Source of the DNA: Osmia lignaria lignaria
Taxonomy: Eukaryota > Arthropoda > Insecta > Hymenoptera > Megachilidae
Length of the DNA: 64,000 nucleotides
Direction: 5' to 3'
NCBI RefSeq assembly: GCF_051020975.1
Contig: NW_027478160.1
Location: 7,214,001-7,278,000, forward strand
Below the pieces are notes generated by a model that was not told the origin of the DNA, did no database searches, and saw only the letters and a list, made by a program, of their open reading frames with translations. Positions 60,578-64,000 of the stretch are shown one piece after another (within the stretch, counting starts at the first letter, position 1; every line of letters starts with the position of its first letter). The position numbers and the translations under genes were made by a program.

Positions 60578-62396
60578 TTGCAGATATATCTCAAGGGAAG
60601 GGGCCTGACGGACATATTTCGAGATATTTCTTCTTCTTGTTGTTCTTCTTCTGCACAGCTAAACTGGAAGTGGCATTTACAGCTCGCAATAGTGCAGAGT
60701 TATCTCAAAGAAAGGGGCCACGGTGTTTCTGTATCTCTATTATGTTGGTGCGGCTTCGGAACTTTTAAATATCTTGATATATCTCGAGAACTACGCATCT
60801 GATCAAAAAATATCATAGAACATGAAAAGTAGGAAACTTAATTCTCTACAAAAAAGGTCTCTTAACATTTTGCCATAGCTCGCTTCGTTTCCGAGATATT
60901 TGCAGATATATCTCAAGGGAAGGGGCCTGACGGACATATTTCGAGATATTTCTTCTTCTTGTTGTTCTTCTTCTGCACAGCTAAGCTGGAAGTGGCATTT
61001 GCGGCTCGCACTAGTGCACAGTTATCTCAAAGAAAGGGGCCACGGTGTTTCTGTATCTCTATTATGTTGGTGCGTCTTCGGAACTTTTAAATATCTCGAT
61101 ATATCTCGAAAACTACGCTTCTGATTAAAAAATATCATAGAACATAAATTGTAGGAAACATAATTCTCTACAAAAAACGTCTCTTAACATTTTGCCATAG
61201 CTCGCTTCGTTTCCGAGATATTTGCAGATTCAACTCAAAGGAACTGGCCTGACGGACATATTTCGAGATATTCCTTCTTCTTGTTGTTCTTCCTCTGCAC
61301 AGCTAAGCTGGAAGTGGCATTTGCAGCTCGCAATAGTGCAGAGTTATCTCAAAGAAAGGGGCCACGGTGTTTCTGTATCTCTATTATGTTGGTGCGGCTT
61401 CGGAACTTTTAAATATCTTGATATATCTCGAGAACTACGCATCTGATCAAAAAATATCATAGGACATAAAAAGTAGGAAACATTATTCTCTACAAAAAAG
61501 GTCTCTTAACATTTTGCCATAGCTCGCTTGGTTTCCGAGATATTTGCAGATTCATCTCAAGGGAAGGGGTCTGACGGACATATTTCGAGATATTTCTTCT
61601 TCTTGTTGTTCTTCTTCTGCACAGCTAAACTGGAAGTGGCATTTCCAGCTCGCAATCGTGCAGAGTTATCTCAAAGAAAGGGGCCACGGTGTTTCTGTAT
61701 CTCTATTATGTTGGTGCGGCTTCGGAACTGTTAAATATCTTGATATATCTCGAGAACTACGCATCTGATCAAAAAATATCATAGAACATAAACTGTAGGA
61801 AACATAATTCTCTACAAAAAAGGTCTCTTAACATTTTGCCATAGCTCGCTTCGTTTCCAAGATACTTGCAGATTTATCTCAAGGGAAGGGGCCTGACGGA
61901 CATATTTCGAGATATTTCTTCTTCTTGTTGTTCTTCTTCTGCACAGCTAAACTGGAAGTGGCATTTCCAGCTCGCAGTAGTGCCGAGTTATCTCAAAGAA
62001 AGGGGCCACGGTGTTTCTGTATCTCTATTATGTTGGTGCGGCTTCGGAACTTTTAAATATCTTGATATATCTCGAGAACTACGCATCTGATCAAAAAATA
62101 TCATAGAGCATAAAAAGTAGAAAACTTAATTCTCTACAAAAAAGGTCTCTCAACATTTTGCCACAGCTCGCTTCGTTTCCGAGATATATGCAGATTTATC
62201 TCAAGGGAAGGGGCCTGACGGACACATTTCGAGATATTTCTTCTTCTTGTTGTTCTTCTTCTGCACAGCTAAACTGGAAGTGGCATTTCCAGCTCGCAAT
62301 AGTGCAGAGTTATCTGAAAGAAAGGGGCCACGGTGTTTCTGTATCTCTATTATGTTGGTGCGGCTTCGGAACTTTTAAATATCTTGATATATCTCG
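60578..62396 (+). repeat. Distant copy of 44156-44418 and 44770-46296
   Basis: The unit at 60578 carries the AGCTCGTTTCG marker seen before 44156. From about 60870 the sequence follows 44770-46296 at exactly 50 units, with GAACTGTTAAAT near 61729 and GACACATTTCG near 62223 among the few differences. Relative to the earlier locus, the extra hexamer material (42545-44155) and the 44478 unit are absent. Confidence 0.9.
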
Positions 62397-64000
62397 AAAA
62401 CTACGCTTCTGATCAAAAAATATCATAGAACATAAATTGTAGGAAACATAATTCTCTACCAAAAAGGTCTCTTAACATTTTGCCATAGCTCGCTTCGCTT
62501 CCGAGATATATGCAGATTTATCTCAAGGGAAGGGGCCTGACGGACATATTTCGAGATATTTCTTCTTCTTGTTGTTCTTCTTCTGCACAGCTAAGCTGGA
62601 AGTGGCATTTGCAGCTCGCAATAGTGCAGAGTTATCTCAAAGAAAGGGGCCACGGTGTTTCTGTATCTCTATTATGTTGGTGCGGCTTCGGATCTTTTAT
62701 ATATCTCGATATATCTCGAAAACTACGCTTCTGATTAAAAAATATCATACAACATAAATTGTAGGAAACATAATTCTCTACAAAAAAGGTCTCTTAACAT
62801 TTTGCCATAGCTCGTTTCGCTTCCGAGATATTTGCAGATATATCTCAAGGGAAGGGGCCTGACGGACATATTTCGAGATATTTCCTCTTCTTGTTGTTCT
62901 TCTTCTGCACAGCTAAACTGGAAGTGGCATTTCCAGCTCGCAATAGCGCAGAGTTATCTCAAAGAAAGGGGCCACGGTGTTTCTGTATCTCTATTATGTT
63001 GGTGCGTCTTCGGAACTTTTAAATATCTCGATATATCTCGAAAACTACGCTTCTGATCAAAAAATATCATGGAACATAAATTGTAGGAAACATAATTCTC
63101 TACAAAAAACGTCTCTTAACATTTTGCCATAGCTCGCTTCGTTTCCGAGATATTTGCAGATTCAGCTCAAAGGAACGGGCCTGACGGACATATTTCGAGA
63201 TACTTCTTCTTCTTGTTGTTCTTCTTCTGCACAGCTAAGCTGGAAGTGGCATTTGCGGCTCGCACTAGTGCAGAGTTATCTCAAAGAAAGGGGCCACGGT
63301 GTTTCTGTATCTCTATTATGTTGGTGCGGCTTCTGAACTTTTAAATATCTTGATATATCTCGAGAACTACGCTTCTGATCAAAAAATATCATAGAGCGTA
63401 AATTGTAGGAAACATTATTCTCTACAAAAAAGGTCTCTTGACATTTTGCCATAGCTCGCTTCGTTTCCGAGATATTTGCAGATTCATCTCAAGGGAAGGG
63501 GTCTGACGGACATATTTCGAGATATTTCTTCTTCTTGTTGTTCTTCTTCTGCACAGCTAAGCTCGAAGTGGCATTTGCAGCTCGCAATAGTGCAGAGTTA
63601 TCTCAAAGAAAGAGGCCACGGTGTTTCTGTACCTCTATTATGTTGGTGCAGCTTCGGAACTTTTAAATATCTTGATATATCTCGAGAACTACCCATCTGA
63701 TCAAAAAATATCATACAAGATAAAAAGTAGGAAACTTAATTCTCTACAAAAAAGGTCTCTTAACATTTTGCCATAGCTCGCTTCGTTTCCGAGATATTTG
63801 CAGATTCAACTCAAAGGAACTGGCCTGACGGACATATTTCGAGATATTTCTTCTTCTTGTTGTTCTTCCTCTGCACAGCTAAGCTGGAAGTGGCATTTGC
63901 GGCTCGCACTAGTGCAGAGTTATCTCAAAGAAAGGGGCCACGGTGTTTCTGTATCTCTATTATGTTGGTGCGGCTTCGGATCTTTTATATATCTCGATAT
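62397..64000 (+). repeat. Satellite units to the window edge
   Basis: About five units, no gene. The unit at 62510 resembles 58645 (CGCTTCCGAGATATATGC). The unit at 63154 has the GATTCAGCTC head with GGAACGGGCC. The unit at 63476 has GCTCGAAGTGG, the third copy of the type at 46410 and 54138. The last unit (63798) has the GATTCAACTC head and runs off the edge with CGGATCTTTTATATATC, as near 62690. Confidence 0.85.

Larger units (their letters stand above)
1..64000 (+). repeat. 322-bp tandem satellite array filling the window
   Basis: Head-to-tail copies of one 322-bp unit run from edge to edge, all in the same orientation. The TTG landmark falls at 54, 376, 698 and so on to 63798. The spacing sums to 198 x 322 minus 12, and the 12 bases are fully explained by sixteen length-variant units. 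Nothing else is inserted. A unit written from its most common bases has 126 G+C of 322 (39%). Neighbouring units differ at several to roughly twenty positions, and the variants are shared in blocks. Long homogeneous arrays with higher-order structure are characteristic of eukaryotic satellite DNA in heterochromatin. A centromeric or pericentromeric location is inference. I do not recognise the family. Both window edges cut through the array, so its true length is unknown. Confidence 0.98.

Noticed and set aside
1..64000. CRISPR-like regular repetition
   Set aside because: The whole 322 bp repeats with no unique spacers, and there are no cas genes. It is a satellite.
1..64000. Tandem 5S rRNA, tRNA or other RNA gene cluster
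   Set aside because: The unit length would suit a 5S cluster, but I see no 5S core, no tRNA cloverleaf and no convincing A-box/B-box pair.
1..64000. Transposon-derived repeat with terminal repeats or a transposase
   Set aside because: No target-site duplications, terminal inverted repeats or transposase-like frame, and no copy is interrupted or inverted.

Overview
The whole 64 kb window is one uninterrupted tandem satellite DNA array. The repeat unit is 322 bp, about 39% G+C, and every copy lies in the same orientation. Landmarks show 199 unit starts between 54 and 63798. That span equals 198 x 322 minus 12, and 16 length-variant units account for the 12 bases exactly: eight of -1, three of -3 and five of +1. 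There is therefore no room for a transposon, gene or other insertion. I see no genuine protein gene, rRNA, tRNA, CRISPR array, promoter or terminator. An array like this is typical of a eukaryotic centromere, pericentromere or other heterochromatic block. CpG is not depleted in the unit (11 seen, about 12.3 expected), which argues mildly against a heavily methylated vertebrate-like genome. The species cannot be named from the sequence.

Each unit (phased here from the TTG of 'TTTGCAGAT') has the same anatomy. It carries a short inverted repeat, two diverged copies of a 26-bp motif 114 bp apart, a pyrimidine mirror repeat with 10-nt arms around GTTG that ends in a CTGCACAG 3'-splice-like sequence, a CTCGAG or CTCGAA tail, and a cluster of A-tracts at the unit junction. 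Three head types, three middle types and two tail types are shuffled between units. The tail of one unit is usually linked to the head of the next.

Layout: 1-8421 follows a decayed 8-unit register. 8422-14156 is mixed, with local one-, two- and four-unit repeats. 14157-15444 is a duplicated dimer. 16284-22771 is a 10-unit, 3216-bp block present twice with no visible difference. 22772-39000 is a mosaic of two- to four-unit cassettes repeated at 7, 8, 9 and 15 units. 40612-44155 is a hexamer followed by a pentamer derivative with a visible crossover. 49255-52858 is a second hexamer duplication. 58967-62396 is a distant relative of 40934-46296, about 16-18 kb away. The arrangement looks like repeated unequal crossing-over and gene conversion.

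A 74-codon plus-strand reading frame and a 111-codon minus-strand frame recur. I read both as by-products of copying one sequence about 199 times. The plus frame starts at TTG, is broken by stops or frameshifts in many copies, and varies freely at the amino-acid level.
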